Position numbers and translations under genes: made by a program | Part shown: one piece after another, positions 33,208 through 41,491 of the stretch | Position numbering within the stretch: position 1 is the first letter of the stretch | How the letters are laid out: each line of letters opens with the position of its first letter | Source of the DNA: Nocardia ninae NBRC 108245 | GTDB lineage: Bacteria; Actinomycetota; Actinomycetes; Mycobacteriales; Mycobacteriaceae | DNA length: 64,000 nucleotides | NCBI RefSeq assembly: GCF_007990755.1 | Contig: NZ_BJXA01000031.1 | Span: 1 to 64,000 of the forward strand | Direction of reading: 5' to 3' | The notes under the pieces: generated by a model | Seen by the model: the letters and a program-made list of their open reading frames with translations, nothing else | The model's database searches: none | What the model was told of the DNA's origin: nothing

Positions 33208-35451
33208 TCAGCGACCGACGCGGTCGGTCGCCGCGCGCAAGGTGGCGGCGGCCTTCAACACCATCTCGTGGTACTCGTCCTCGGCGTCGGAGTCGAGCAC
33301 GATGGCGCCGCCCGCCCCGATCCGCCAGTGTCCGTCGTAGCGTACGGCGGTCCGGATCACGATGTTGAGATCGGCGGTGCCGCCGAGCCCGAGGAAGCCG
33401 ATGGTGCCCGAATAGATGCCGCGCGCTTCGGTTTCCAGCTCATCGATGATCTCCATGGTGCGCAGCTTCGGCGCACCGGTCATCGAGCCGCCCGGGAAAC
33501 ACGCGCGCAGGCAGTCGATCACGCCGACGCCGGGGCGCAGCGTGCCGCGCACCGTGGAAACCAGTTGGTGCATGGTCATATACGACTCGATGGCCATCAG
33601 CTTCGGCACGTGCACGCTGCCGATCTCGCAGACCCGGCCGAGGTCGTTGCGCAAGAGGTCGACGATCATCAGGTTCTCGGCCCTGGTTTTCGGGCTGTCG
33701 GCCAGCTCGCGAGCCAGCCGCTCGTCCTCGGCGGGGGTGGCGCCGCGCGGGGCGGTCCCCTTGATCGGCTTGCTCTCCACCGTGTGGCTCCGGTCGATCT
33801 TCAGGAAGCGCTCCGGTGACGAGCAGGCGACCTCGAGATCGTCGAACCGCAGATACGCCGCGTACGGCGCCGGATTGCAGCGGCGCAGCGTGCGATAGAA
33901 ATCGAGGCCGTCGTCCTCGGCGGCGGGCACGGTGGCGCCGTCGGTGAGGCAGATTTCGTAGGACTCGCCCGCGAGCAGCCGCTCCCGGCAAATCGCGATG
34001 TCGGCGAGGTAGCGTTCCCGGCCGCGGGTCAGTAGCGGTTCGACGGTGTCGCCGTCCGACGGCACCTCGAGCGTGGGCGGATTCGCCCAGGTCGGCAGGG
34101 TTTCCAGGGTTTCGCCGGTGTCGCGCAGCCAGTCGGCGCCCGCGCGCAGCGAGTCGACGGTCGAATCGGTCAGGGACAGCAGGTGGGTGCGCCCGCCGAC
34201 GTGATCGACCACCACGATCCGGTCGGCGAAGATCCACTGCGCGTCGGGCGTCGGTGCCCGATGGGCGGCCTGGCCGCCGCAATCGGCCTTCACCTCGTAG
34301 CCGAGGTATCCGACGTACCCGCCCGCGAAATCGAAAGGCAGATCGGGAAGTTCGAGCCGGCGCAGCCGCAACTCGGCGGCCAGATAGTCGAGCACACCGC
34401 CGGCGACGACCCGGCGATGGCCGTCGGAGGACTCGACGGTCACCTCGCCCGTGCCGACCCGGTAGCGCACCACCTCCGCCAGCGGTCCGCTCGCATCCCC
34501 CAGGAAGGAGAACCGATCCAGGCCCGGCTCGACGTGCTCGCTGTCGAGCCAGAATGCGGTGGGGGAGTTGCCGTACAACCGCACGAACGCGCTCTCGGTA
34601 TCGATCGCGCGCTCGAGCACGGCGTGCTGGAGCTGCCAGTGCCGGGGCGGGCCGCCGTAGCGATCCAGGATGCCGGGGCGCGCCGGCCCAGCGGCGAGAT
34701 TGCTTCCCATCGCGCCGAATTGCTCCACCAGCGCTGGGAACTGCTCGTGGGACAGGGTGGATTGTGTTGTCTCCGAAAGTGTTCGGGCGGCGCTGGGCTG
34801 CGGGACGGTGACCGGTCGCAGCCGCATCGTCACCGGCTCCGCTCGCGCGCTCGGGTTCCGTCCGGTGGCCCGCGCCCGGTGTGCCGCAGTCAGTTTCGCG
34901 AAGTTGCGCAACAGCGCGGCGCCGAATTCGCTGGCGATCGACTCGGGATGGAACTGCACGCCCCACTGCGGCCGACTGCGATGACGCACCCCCATGATCT
35001 CCCCGTCGGCGGCCACCGCGGTGATCTCCAGACTGTCCGGCAGCGGCCGCTGGGCACTCAGCGAGTGGTAGCGCACGGCGGTGAAACCCTGGGGGAGCCC
35101 GGCGAACAGGTCGCGGTCGTCGTGTTCGATCCGGTCGAGGTATCCGTGCCGGGCGGCGGGCGCGGCGGCGACGATTCCGCCCGCGGCGACCACGATGCCC
35201 TGATGGCCGAGGCACACGCCGAGCAGCGGCAGATCGGTCGCGCCGATCACCGCCGCCGAGATGCCGACATCGCGGGCGACGTCCGGGCGGCCCGGTCCCG
35301 GCGAGATGACGATGTTGTCGAATCGGGCCAGTTCCAGCTCGCCGGCCTCGTCGTTGCGCACGACAGTCGGCTCGATGCCGTTCACCTCGCTGATCAGCTG
35401 ATACAGGTTATAGGTGAACGAGTCGTAATTGTCGATCAACAACGTGCGCAT
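33208..35451 (-). CDS. pabAB: aminodeoxychorismate synthase, fused PabA-PabB
   Basis: 747 residues. The N-terminal class I glutamine amidotransferase (1-200) opens MRTLLIDNYDSFTYNLYQL, with Cys in LLGVCLGHQG and the His-Glu pair in GVQFHPES. After a linker comes the chorismate-binding domain, with SPERFLKI, the catalytic Lys in KPIKGTAPRG, RNDLGRVCEIGSV and CFPGGSMTGAPK. Together they turn chorismate and glutamine into 4-amino-4-deoxychorismate for folate. PIKGT rather than the PIAGT of anthranilate synthases supports PabB. In actinomycetes such fusions also serve antibiotic p-aminobenzoate supply. ATG 35451 matches the family start exactly. Confidence 0.92.
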   Translation of the reverse strand: MRTLLIDNYDSFTYNLYQLISEVNGIEPTVVRNDEAGELELARFDNIVISPGPGRPDVARDVGISAAVIGATDLPLLGVCLGHQGIVVAAGGIVAAAPAARHGYLDRIEHDDRDLFAGLPQGFTAVRYHSLSAQRPLPDSLEITAVAADGEIMGVRHRSRPQWGVQFHPESIASEFGAALLRNFAKLTAAHRARATGRNPSARAEPVTMRLRPVTVPQPSAARTLSETTQSTLSHEQFPALVEQFGAMGSNLAAGPARPGILDRYGGPPRHWQLQHAVLERAIDTESAFVRLYGNSPTAFWLDSEHVEPGLDRFSFLGDASGPLAEVVRYRVGTGEVTVESSDGHRRVVAGGVLDYLAAELRLRRLELPDLPFDFAGGYVGYLGYEVKADCGGQAAHRAPTPDAQWIFADRIVVVDHVGGRTHLLSLTDSTVDSLRAGADWLRDTGETLETLPTWANPPTLEVPSDGDTVEPLLTRGRERYLADIAICRERLLAGESYEICLTDGATVPAAEDDGLDFYRTLRRCNPAPYAAYLRFDDLEVACSSPERFLKIDRSHTVESKPIKGTAPRGATPAEDERLARELADSPKTRAENLMIVDLLRNDLGRVCEIGSVHVPKLMAIESYMTMHQLVSTVRGTLRPGVGVIDCLRACFPGGSMTGAPKLRTMEIIDELETEARGIYSGTIGFLGLGGTADLNIVIRTAVRYDGHWRIGAGGAIVLDSDAEDEYHEMVLKAAATLRAATDRVGR

Positions 35452-35540
35452 GGTGCCCGAAACCCTACGCCGCCCAGGTTGCGGCCAACTGTTGTCATAT
35501 GCCGTCAGTTCGGCTCGGCCCGTGGTGCACAATGTTGGAC

Positions 35541-36596
35541 ATGTCTGTTGCGCAACCCGTCGGCGTGGACCGCGAACTCGTCGACTTCGCCCTCGTCGGC
35601 AAGTGGATGGATGAGCAGGGCCTGCCCGCAGGCGAATTCGAGGATGTGACCTCGCTCGGCGGCGGCACGCAGAACGTGATGCTGCGGTTCGGCCGCGGCG
35701 GTCGGGAGTACGTGCTGCGCCGCGGCCCGAAGCATCTGCGCGCGAAGAGCAACGAGGTGATCCGGCGCGAGGCCCGGCTGCTCGGCGCGATCAACGGCAC
35801 CGACGTGCGCGCGCCGCGGGTGATCGCGGCCTGCCCGGACGACTCGGTGATCGGTGCGGTGTTCTATCTGATGGAGCCGATCGACGGCTTCAATCCGGCC
35901 AACGAGCTGCCCGAGTTGCACGCGGGCGACCCGGCCGTCCGCAAGGAGATGGGGCTGTCCGCGGTCGAGGCCATCGCCCGGCTCGGCGCGCTCGACTATC
36001 AGGCCCTCGGGCTGTCCGACTACGGCAAGCCCGACGGCTTCCTGGAACGTCAGGTGCCGCGCTGGCTCGGCGAACTCGAGTCGTACTCGGCCAACGAGGG
36101 CTACCCCGGCCCGGAGATCCCCGGTGTCGAGCGGACCGGCGAGTGGCTGGACCGCAACCGGCCCGCGCAGTGGACCCCGGGCATCCTGCACGGCGACTGC
36201 CATCTGGCGAACATGATGTTCGCCTTCGACGGCCCGCAGGTCGCGGCCATGGTCGACTGGGAGATGTCCACCATCGGCGACCCGCTGCTCGATCTGGGCT
36301 GGCAGATCGCCACTCGGCCGGAGCCGGGCACCACTGGCGCCGCGCTGGTCGGCAAGCTCGGTGCCGCGGGCGGGCTGCCGACTCCGGACGAGATGGTGGC
36401 CCACTACGGGCAATTCTCCGATCGCGATCTCAGCGCCGTGCCCTGGTACACCGTGCTCGCCTGCTTCAAGCTCGGCATCGTGCTGGAGGGTACGCATGCC
36501 CGCGCGTTCGCGGGTAAGGCGCCCAAGCAGGTCGGCGACTTCCTGCACGCCATCACGCTGGAGCTGTTCGAGCGCGCGCACCGCCTGATGGAGTGA
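35541..36596 (+). CDS. APH-like phosphotransferase family protein (FadE36-like)
   Basis: 351 residues with a protein-kinase-like fold of the aminoglycoside phosphotransferase superfamily. A Gly-rich loop SLGGGTQNVMLRF is followed by YVLRRGP with the ATP-contacting region, the catalytic HGDCHLANMMF and the metal-binding DWEMSTIGDPLLDLGW. It is close in pattern to the mycobacterial protein misnamed FadE36 and to the kinase domain of ACAD10, which phosphorylates hydroxyacyl-CoA. A role in lipid or sterol-fragment metabolism therefore fits better than drug resistance. It diverges from pabAB. The first residues are uncertain: ATG 35532 and ATG 35541 are in frame. Confidence 0.83.
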   Translation: MSVAQPVGVDRELVDFALVGKWMDEQGLPAGEFEDVTSLGGGTQNVMLRFGRGGREYVLRRGPKHLRAKSNEVIRREARLLGAINGTDVRAPRVIAACPDDSVIGAVFYLMEPIDGFNPANELPELHAGDPAVRKEMGLSAVEAIARLGALDYQALGLSDYGKPDGFLERQVPRWLGELESYSANEGYPGPEIPGVERTGEWLDRNRPAQWTPGILHGDCHLANMMFAFDGPQVAAMVDWEMSTIGDPLLDLGWQIATRPEPGTTGAALVGKLGAAGGLPTPDEMVAHYGQFSDRDLSAVPWYTVLACFKLGIVLEGTHARAFAGKAPKQVGDFLHAITLELFERAHRLME

Positions 36597-36617
36597 TTGT
36601 CGGGATGTTGCCGACAC

Positions 36618-36653
36618 TTGGCTGAATATCTATGGTTGACCATATTCAGCCAA
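36618..36653. promoter_or_regulatory. perfect 12-bp inverted repeat
   Basis: TTGGCTGAATAT (36618-36629) and ATATTCAGCCAA (36642-36653) are perfect arms around 12 bases. It ends 14 bases before the DinB-like start and 21 bases after the phosphotransferase stop. AT-rich arms and position favour an operator; a terminator of the upstream gene is the alternative. Confidence 0.5.
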
Positions 36654-36667
36654 TATATCTTTGGCGC

Positions 36668-37198
36668 ATGCCGATCGTTCCTGATGTGAAGAACTGGACC
36701 TGGGTGGTCGAACGTGCTTGTCCCGATTGTGGTTTCGACCCCGACGCGATCAGCTACGAGGATGTGCCGCCACTGGTGCGGGAGAGTGCGGCGCGATTCG
36801 CCGAGGTGCTCGACCGTCCCGATGTCCGGGTGCGTCCGGACGACGCCACCTGGTCCCCGCTCGAGTACGGCGCACACGTGCGCGACGTGTGCCGGCTCTT
36901 CGATACCCGCCTCAATCTGATCCTGCTCGGCGCGGCCGACGGCGCGGTGCCGCAGTTCGCGAACTGGGATCAGGACGAGACCGCCGTGGCCGACCGTTAT
37001 GACAAGCAGGACCCGGCGCAGGTCTCCGCCGAACTGGCCGTCGCCGCCGAAGCGGTCGCGCGCTCCTTCGAATCCGTGCCGCCCGCCGCACGCGACCTGC
37101 GCGGTGAGCGCAGCGACGGCGCTGTCTTCACGGTGGAGTCGTTCGCGCGCTACTTCATCCACGATCTGGTCCATCACGTGCACGATGTGCGCTGCTGA
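36668..37198 (+). CDS. DinB-like four-helix protein
   Basis: 176 residues. The N-terminus PIVPDVKNWTWVVERACPDCGFD carries a Cys-x-x-Cys typical of a mycobacterial DinB subfamily. Histidines in SPLEYGAHVRDV and in the late IHDLVHHVHDV helix match the three-His metal site of the DinB/YfiT superfamily. Members include mycothiol- and bacillithiol-dependent transferases. The reaction of this subfamily is unknown. ATG 36668 was chosen because the earlier ATG (36632) lies in the inverted repeat. Confidence 0.75.
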   Translation: MPIVPDVKNWTWVVERACPDCGFDPDAISYEDVPPLVRESAARFAEVLDRPDVRVRPDDATWSPLEYGAHVRDVCRLFDTRLNLILLGAADGAVPQFANWDQDETAVADRYDKQDPAQVSAELAVAAEAVARSFESVPPAARDLRGERSDGAVFTVESFARYFIHDLVHHVHDVRC

Positions 37199-37212
37199 AA
37201 TCGTCCCAGGAC

Positions 37213-37226
37213 TAGAACGTGTTCCG
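37213..37226. promoter_or_regulatory. KstR-like site, imperfect
   Basis: TAGAACGTGTTCCG matches TnnAACnnGTTnnA at all defined positions except the last base. It is 42 bases upstream of a perfect site and in front of the alcohol dehydrogenase gene. Confidence 0.5.
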
Positions 37227-37267
37227 AAGCCTCGACCACCGGTCCCGCTGAAATTTCGACTCGGTAC

Positions 37268-37281
37268 TAGAACGCGTTCCA
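37268..37281. promoter_or_regulatory. KstR operator of alcohol dehydrogenase gene
   Basis: TAGAACGCGTTCCA fits TnnAACnnGTTnnA at every defined position. It is 61 bases before the dehydrogenase start codon and overlaps the probable promoter. Confidence 0.75.
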
Positions 37282-37342
37282 CTTTTCTCGTAGTGTGGGT
37301 GCAGTCACATATAAGCACGTGCATGCGAGAGGGTCGACAGGA

Positions 37343-38473
37343 ATGAAGACGAAGGGCGCGATCCTGTGGGGGATCGACCAACCGTGGTCGGTAGAAGAGA
37401 TCGAGGTCGGCGATCCGGTCTCCGGTGAGGTGCAGATCCGGCTGGAGACAGCGGGCATGTGTCATTCGGACCATCACATCGTGACCGGCGCGACGCCGAT
37501 GCCCGCCTATCCGGTGATGGGCGGGCACGAGGGCGCGGGCGTGATCACCAAGCTCGGGCCGAACTGCCCCGCCGACCTGCAGGTGGGCGACCACGTCATC
37601 CTGTCGTTCATCCCCGCCTGCGGGCGCTGTCCGTCCTGTGTGAGCGGCAATATGGCGCTGTGCGATCTGGGGGCCGGACTGCTGATGGGCCAGGCGATCA
37701 GCGACGGCACCTACCGGATCCAGGCGCGTGGCGAGAACGTCATCCCGATGTGCCTGCTCGGCACCTTCGCGCCGTACATGACGGTGCACCACACCTCGGT
37801 GGTGAAGATCGACCCGAGCGTGCCGTTCGAGGTGGCCTGCCTGGTCGGCTGTGGCGTGCCGACCGGCTTCGGCTCGTCCACCCACGTCGCGCAGGTCGCG
37901 CCGGGGGAGACCGTGGTGATCGCGGGCATCGGCGGGGTCGGCATGAGCGCGCTGCAGGGCGCGGTGCTCGCCGGCGCGTCGAAAGTCATTGCCATCGACC
38001 CGAATCCGTGGAAGCGGGAGCAGGCGCAGAAGTTCGGCGCCACGCACACCTACGAGAGTATGGCCGCCGCGATCATGCCGATCATGGATGTCACCGAGGG
38101 GCGGATGGCCGAGAAGGTCATTCTCACCATGGGCGAGATGCACGGCGACTACATCGAAGAGGGCCTGATCCTCACCGCGAAGGCGGGCACCCTGGTCGTC
38201 ACCTCGATGGGCCGGATGGACGCCGGCGAGGTCAAGATGAACAGCTTCCTGCTGTCCATGCTGCAGAAGACGGTGAAGGGCTGCATCTTCGGCGGCGGCA
38301 ACGCCCGCCAGGACGCGCCGAACCTGCTCCGGCTGTACAAGGCGGGCCAGCTCAACCTGGACGACATGGTCACCCGCACCTACTCCCTGGAGGAGATCAA
38401 CCAGGGCTACCAGGACATGCTGGACGGCAAGAACATTCGCGGCATCATCAAGTACACCGAAGCCGACTGGTAA
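37343..38473 (+). CDS. NDMA-type zinc alcohol dehydrogenase
   Basis: 376 residues of the zinc-dependent medium-chain family. Catalytic zinc ligands lie in AGMCHSDHH and GGHEGAG; the structural zinc loop is CGRCPSCVSGNMALC. The Rossmann motif is GIGGVGMSALQ with an acidic end (VIAIDPN), indicating NAD. The MKTKGAILWGIDQPWSVEEI start is typical of actinobacterial NDMA-dependent dehydrogenases, which keep the cofactor tightly bound and use an external acceptor such as mycofactocin. Two KstR-like sites upstream suggest it oxidises a sterol-derived alcohol, possibly the 26-hydroxysterol made by CYP125. The substrate is inferred. Confidence 0.9.
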   Translation: MKTKGAILWGIDQPWSVEEIEVGDPVSGEVQIRLETAGMCHSDHHIVTGATPMPAYPVMGGHEGAGVITKLGPNCPADLQVGDHVILSFIPACGRCPSCVSGNMALCDLGAGLLMGQAISDGTYRIQARGENVIPMCLLGTFAPYMTVHHTSVVKIDPSVPFEVACLVGCGVPTGFGSSTHVAQVAPGETVVIAGIGGVGMSALQGAVLAGASKVIAIDPNPWKREQAQKFGATHTYESMAAAIMPIMDVTEGRMAEKVILTMGEMHGDYIEEGLILTAKAGTLVVTSMGRMDAGEVKMNSFLLSMLQKTVKGCIFGGGNARQDAPNLLRLYKAGQLNLDDMVTRTYSLEEINQGYQDMLDGKNIRGIIKYTEADW

Positions 38474-38480
38474 CCGAGGT

Positions 38481-38523
38481 GCTCGTGATCGGGCCGAGCC
38501 GGGCGCTCGGCCGGGTCACGAGC
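38481..38523. terminator. bidirectional hairpin terminator
   Basis: Two nested stems, GCTCGTGA/TCACGAGC outside and GGCCGAGC/GCTCGGCC inside, lie between convergent genes and overlap the stop of the minus-strand one. No clear U tract follows, as is usual in actinomycetes. Confidence 0.7.
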
Positions 38524-39145
38524 GCAGTTCGGCCAGAATGTCGTTCGGGTCGGTGCGCGGCATGTCGTCGACGCGCACATCGATGAATCGGACGGTCCGG
38601 CTTCGATCGATGATGAGCGTGGTCGGAATGGGGAGTTCCCACTCGCCTTCGGCGTTGCGGTTTCCGATGGCGTAACCGCCCAGCTCGATCGCGTCCATGA
38701 AGGCTTGGTCGGCGTGGCTGCCGATGCCGAGTGCGCGGGCGACCACGTTGTCGAGGTCGGACAGCAGGGGGAATTCCAGGGAGTTCAGGAAGCGGGTGTA
38801 TGCCGAGCCCTCTGGAGTTTGGGGGCTGATGCCGATCAGGCGCACGCCGGTTCCGGTCAGCTCGGGCAGCAGTTCGTGCTGATACCGGGTCAGGGCTTCG
38901 GCGCAGGGCAGCGACCAGGCGCCGCGGTAGAAGACAAGGACGGCAAAGCTGTTCGGGGCGACCGCGGAAAGTTTCGTCGGCTCGCCCGCCTCGTCGAGCA
39001 GCGTGAAGTCGGGGAGGGTGTAGCCGGCTCGGATCGAGTTCTCGGTCACGATCGCGGCGCTGCGAATGTGGGTCTGGGCGAGCTCGGCTTGCAACTCGTC
39101 CAGCTCGACCATCATGCGCCGCATCTTCTCGAATTCCTGTGACAT
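38516..39145 (-). CDS. AhpC/TSA-like redoxin lacking first active-site Cys
   Basis: 209 residues with a thioredoxin fold of the peroxiredoxin-like family. A helical N-terminus (MRRMMVELDELQAELAQT) precedes YTLPDFTLLDEAGEP and FAVLVFYRGAWSLPCAEALT. Relatives have W-C-P-Y-C at this site; here it is W-S-L-P-C, so the first, normally peroxidatic, Cys is Ser and only the second remains. It may be a non-peroxidase member or use the remaining Cys. The family's helical N-terminal extension is intact. Cytoplasmic. ATG 39145 preferred over an adjacent TTG. Confidence 0.82.
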   Translation of the reverse strand: MSQEFEKMRRMMVELDELQAELAQTHIRSAAIVTENSIRAGYTLPDFTLLDEAGEPTKLSAVAPNSFAVLVFYRGAWSLPCAEALTRYQHELLPELTGTGVRLIGISPQTPEGSAYTRFLNSLEFPLLSDLDNVVARALGIGSHADQAFMDAIELGGYAIGNRNAEGEWELPIPTTLIIDRSRTVRFIDVRVDDMPRTDPNDILAELRS

Positions 39146-39244
39146 CAAAAAACCTGTTTCCCCGGCTCAGCCGATCGACATCGAGACGTCGGTCATCATG
39201 CCGCGTGGCCGAGGTGACTGCGAACAGATTTCCGGACGTATCGG

Positions 39245-39592
39245 TCAGCGGCGGGTGGCGAGGGTGGTCGCGATCTCGGCGATGAGGTCGTAGGGAATGG
39301 GTTTGGTCAGCGGGAATTTCAGCGTGCCCTTGCCCGCTCGATACGGTTCGACGGCGCGGTTGAATGCTTTGTCGCCGTCGGGGATCGGGTAGAGGCTGAT
39401 GTGTTTTTTCCAACCGGCGAAGTGGACGGTGTTGTGGCCGTTCACCTTGAAGGTGGGGATGTCGTAGCTGATCGCCTCCGTCGCATCCGGCAGTGCGCGC
39501 TGGATGGTGTGCCGGATCTCCTCGAGAATGCCGCGCACGTCTTCGGGAAACGCGGCGATGTATGCGTCGATGGTTGCTGGCTGCTCTGCCAC
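39245..39592 (-). CDS. DUF1801 (YdhG-like) protein
   Basis: 115 residues, full length for the DUF1801 family. Markers are IDAYIAAFPEDVRGILEEIR, EAISYDIPTFKVNGHNTVHF and GWKKHISLYP, with a basic GTLKFPLTKPIPYDLI end. The fold is a small alpha/beta sandwich once proposed as an iron chaperone (YdhG/Fra). The real function is unsettled. It stands alone between a redoxin-like gene and a GNAT gene on the same strand. Confidence 0.87.
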   Translation of the reverse strand: MAEQPATIDAYIAAFPEDVRGILEEIRHTIQRALPDATEAISYDIPTFKVNGHNTVHFAGWKKHISLYPIPDGDKAFNRAVEPYRAGKGTLKFPLTKPIPYDLIAEIATTLATRR

Positions 39593-39678
39593 GAGGTCCC
39601 TCGATTCCGTGAGCGGGTATCGATCGAATCGCTGAAGATGGGTCGAGCATCGTCAGTGTAGGCAGGCCTGGCGTTCGG

Positions 39679-40251
39679 TTACAGGTCCTTGCGGTACCAG
39701 CACTCCGCATACATCTCGTCGTTGTGCGGTGTCGACTCTGTGTATCCCAGCCGGGCATACATCGCCCTGGCCTCCACCAGATCGCGGCGGGTGTCGAGCA
39801 CTATTCGCGCGGCACCGAGACTGCGGGCCGCTTGCTCGGCGGCGTCGATGAGAATGGTGCCGCCGCCCTTCCCGCGCATATTCGCGCGCAGGAAGACGCG
39901 CTTCAACTCGGCGGTCGCGGTGTCGAGGAGGCGGATGCCCGCGGTGCCGACAGGTTCACCGTCATACCGGGCAACCAGCAGTACGCCACTGGGCGGCGAC
40001 AATTCGGTCCACCCCGTCGCCGCGATCTCGCGCTCGAGTTCTGCGGGGTCGGTCCCGTGGCCTTCGTGCAGTCGATACCAGCGGTCACTGACCTCGGTGT
40101 AGTACGCGCGCCACAGCTCGGCGGCGGTGGGGGAGTCGAAGGGTTCGCGGTCGACGGTCCAGCTGCCTATGTCAGACTCGGGTTCCCGGCGTTCGACGGT
40201 CCGGCTGCCCATGTCAGTTGCAGGCCCGGGTTCCCGGCGGGTGGCGGACAT
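39679..40251 (-). CDS. GNAT family N-acetyltransferase
   Basis: 190 residues. The GNAT fold spans about 35-188: VLLVARYDGEPVGTAGIRLL, ELKRVFLRANMRGKGGGTIL with the acetyl-CoA R/Q-x-x-G-x-G/A loop (R-G-K-G-G-G), and LDTRRDLVEARAMYARLGY. The N-terminal 35 residues contain a short tandem duplication, DMGSRTVERREP and DIGSWTVDREP. The true start may therefore be internal, though MSATRREPG is the first ATG. Substrate unknown. Confidence 0.82.
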   Translation of the reverse strand: MSATRREPGPATDMGSRTVERREPESDIGSWTVDREPFDSPTAAELWRAYYTEVSDRWYRLHEGHGTDPAELEREIAATGWTELSPPSGVLLVARYDGEPVGTAGIRLLDTATAELKRVFLRANMRGKGGGTILIDAAEQAARSLGAARIVLDTRRDLVEARAMYARLGYTESTPHNDEMYAECWYRKDL

Positions 40252-40255
40252 CCGG

Positions 40256-41449
40256 TCAGTGGGTGCAGCGGAGCAGGGCTTGGCGGAGATTGCGGCTGCG
40301 GACGTCGTCCAGGACGGCGAGGCCGAGGCGGTTCATCGAGTAGCCGAAGCCGAGACCTGTTGCGGGGTCGGCGAAGCCGAAGGAACCGCCGAGGCCGGTG
40401 GTGCCGAAGGCGCGCTTGTCGGAGCCGAAACGGAACTCACCGCCGGACTTTCGGAAGCCGAGGTGATAGCGAGTCTTGATGTGCAACACCAGGTCTCCGG
40501 CGGGGACGTCGTCGGCGGTGTCGGCCGCGGCCAGCTGGTCGAGCAAGGCGTCATCGATGGGGAGGGCGCCGGTGCGGCCCGCGGCGGCGCCGTAGACGCG
40601 GGCCAGCGCGCGGGCATTGCCGACCCCGTTCGAGCCGGGTAGCTCGACCTCGAGGAACTCGCGTCGGGTCGCCCGCGCGGGACTGCCGGTGCGCGGATTG
40701 CTCAGCGCGGCATAGGCGAACCCGCGCTTGGCGGCGATCTCGGCACCGATGCGCAGCGGGAAGTCGCGCTCGTAGCGCAGCGCGTCCACGCCGCGGGTGG
40801 CGGCCATGGTGGCGATGCGCTCCAGCCCCTGGTCGGCGGGCAGGCCGATGAAGAAATCCAGTCCGAGCGGCTTCGCGATGTCCTCGGCGAAGATTCGCCC
40901 GAGCGTGCGGTGCTGCGGATCGACCCGCCGCAGCAGTTCGCCCTGGTAGAGGCCGAGGGTGATCGCGTGATAGCCGTGCCGGGTGCCCGGTCGCCATGCG
41001 GGTTTCTGCGCGGCGAGGATCGGCGCTAGCGCGTCCAGGTCGGCGATCTGACTCAGCCGTACCACCGGGTCGAGGCCCGACAGCCCGGCCTGATGGTCGA
41101 TGAGCTGGCGCACGGTGATCTCGCCTTTGCCGTGTGCGGCGAACTCGGGCCAGTACTTCGCCACCGGCTGCGCATAATCGAGCAGGCCCTTCGACACCGC
41201 GGAGGCGAGCGTGAACGCGGCGAGGCCCTTCGTCGAGGAGAAGACCGGGACGATCGTGTCGCGCTCCCACGGCAGGGTCCGGTGCCGATCGCGGTGACCC
41301 GCCCACAGATCCACCACCGGCCGGTCGCCCGCGTAGACCGCCACCGCGGCACCGATCTCGCCGTGCTGGGCGAAGTTGCGCCGGAAGGCGTCGGCGACGG
41401 GCCCGAAGCCGGGCTCGACATCGCCGTGGATCGTCAGCTTTTCACTCAT
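40256..41449 (-). CDS. beta-lactamase-fold esterase (LipL/EstB type)
   Basis: 397 residues. The nucleophile S-x-x-K is VFSSTKGLAAF, the Tyr motif is RHGYHAITLG and the third box is in TTGLGGSFGFADP. Full-length class C beta-lactamase-like serine hydrolases of this kind in mycobacteria (LipL, LipD relatives) hydrolyse lipid esters. There is no signal peptide, so it is probably cytoplasmic or membrane-associated. It sits 4 bases from the GNAT gene and diverges from another serine hydrolase. Confidence 0.87.
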   Translation of the reverse strand: MSEKLTIHGDVEPGFGPVADAFRRNFAQHGEIGAAVAVYAGDRPVVDLWAGHRDRHRTLPWERDTIVPVFSSTKGLAAFTLASAVSKGLLDYAQPVAKYWPEFAAHGKGEITVRQLIDHQAGLSGLDPVVRLSQIADLDALAPILAAQKPAWRPGTRHGYHAITLGLYQGELLRRVDPQHRTLGRIFAEDIAKPLGLDFFIGLPADQGLERIATMAATRGVDALRYERDFPLRIGAEIAAKRGFAYAALSNPRTGSPARATRREFLEVELPGSNGVGNARALARVYGAAAGRTGALPIDDALLDQLAAADTADDVPAGDLVLHIKTRYHLGFRKSGGEFRFGSDKRAFGTTGLGGSFGFADPATGLGFGYSMNRLGLAVLDDVRSRNLRQALLRCTH

Positions 41450-41491
41450 GGTCATTCGATGGTAACGGCGTTCTTCTCGTACGCTCGCTGA

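Noticed and set aside
34183-35649. 488-codon plus-strand frame opposite pabAB
   Set aside because: Antisense to a gene with all catalytic motifs intact; no domain of its own.
35541-36596. Aminoglycoside resistance phosphotransferase
   Set aside because: The kinase motifs fit the FadE36/ACAD10-like metabolic branch better than APH enzymes.
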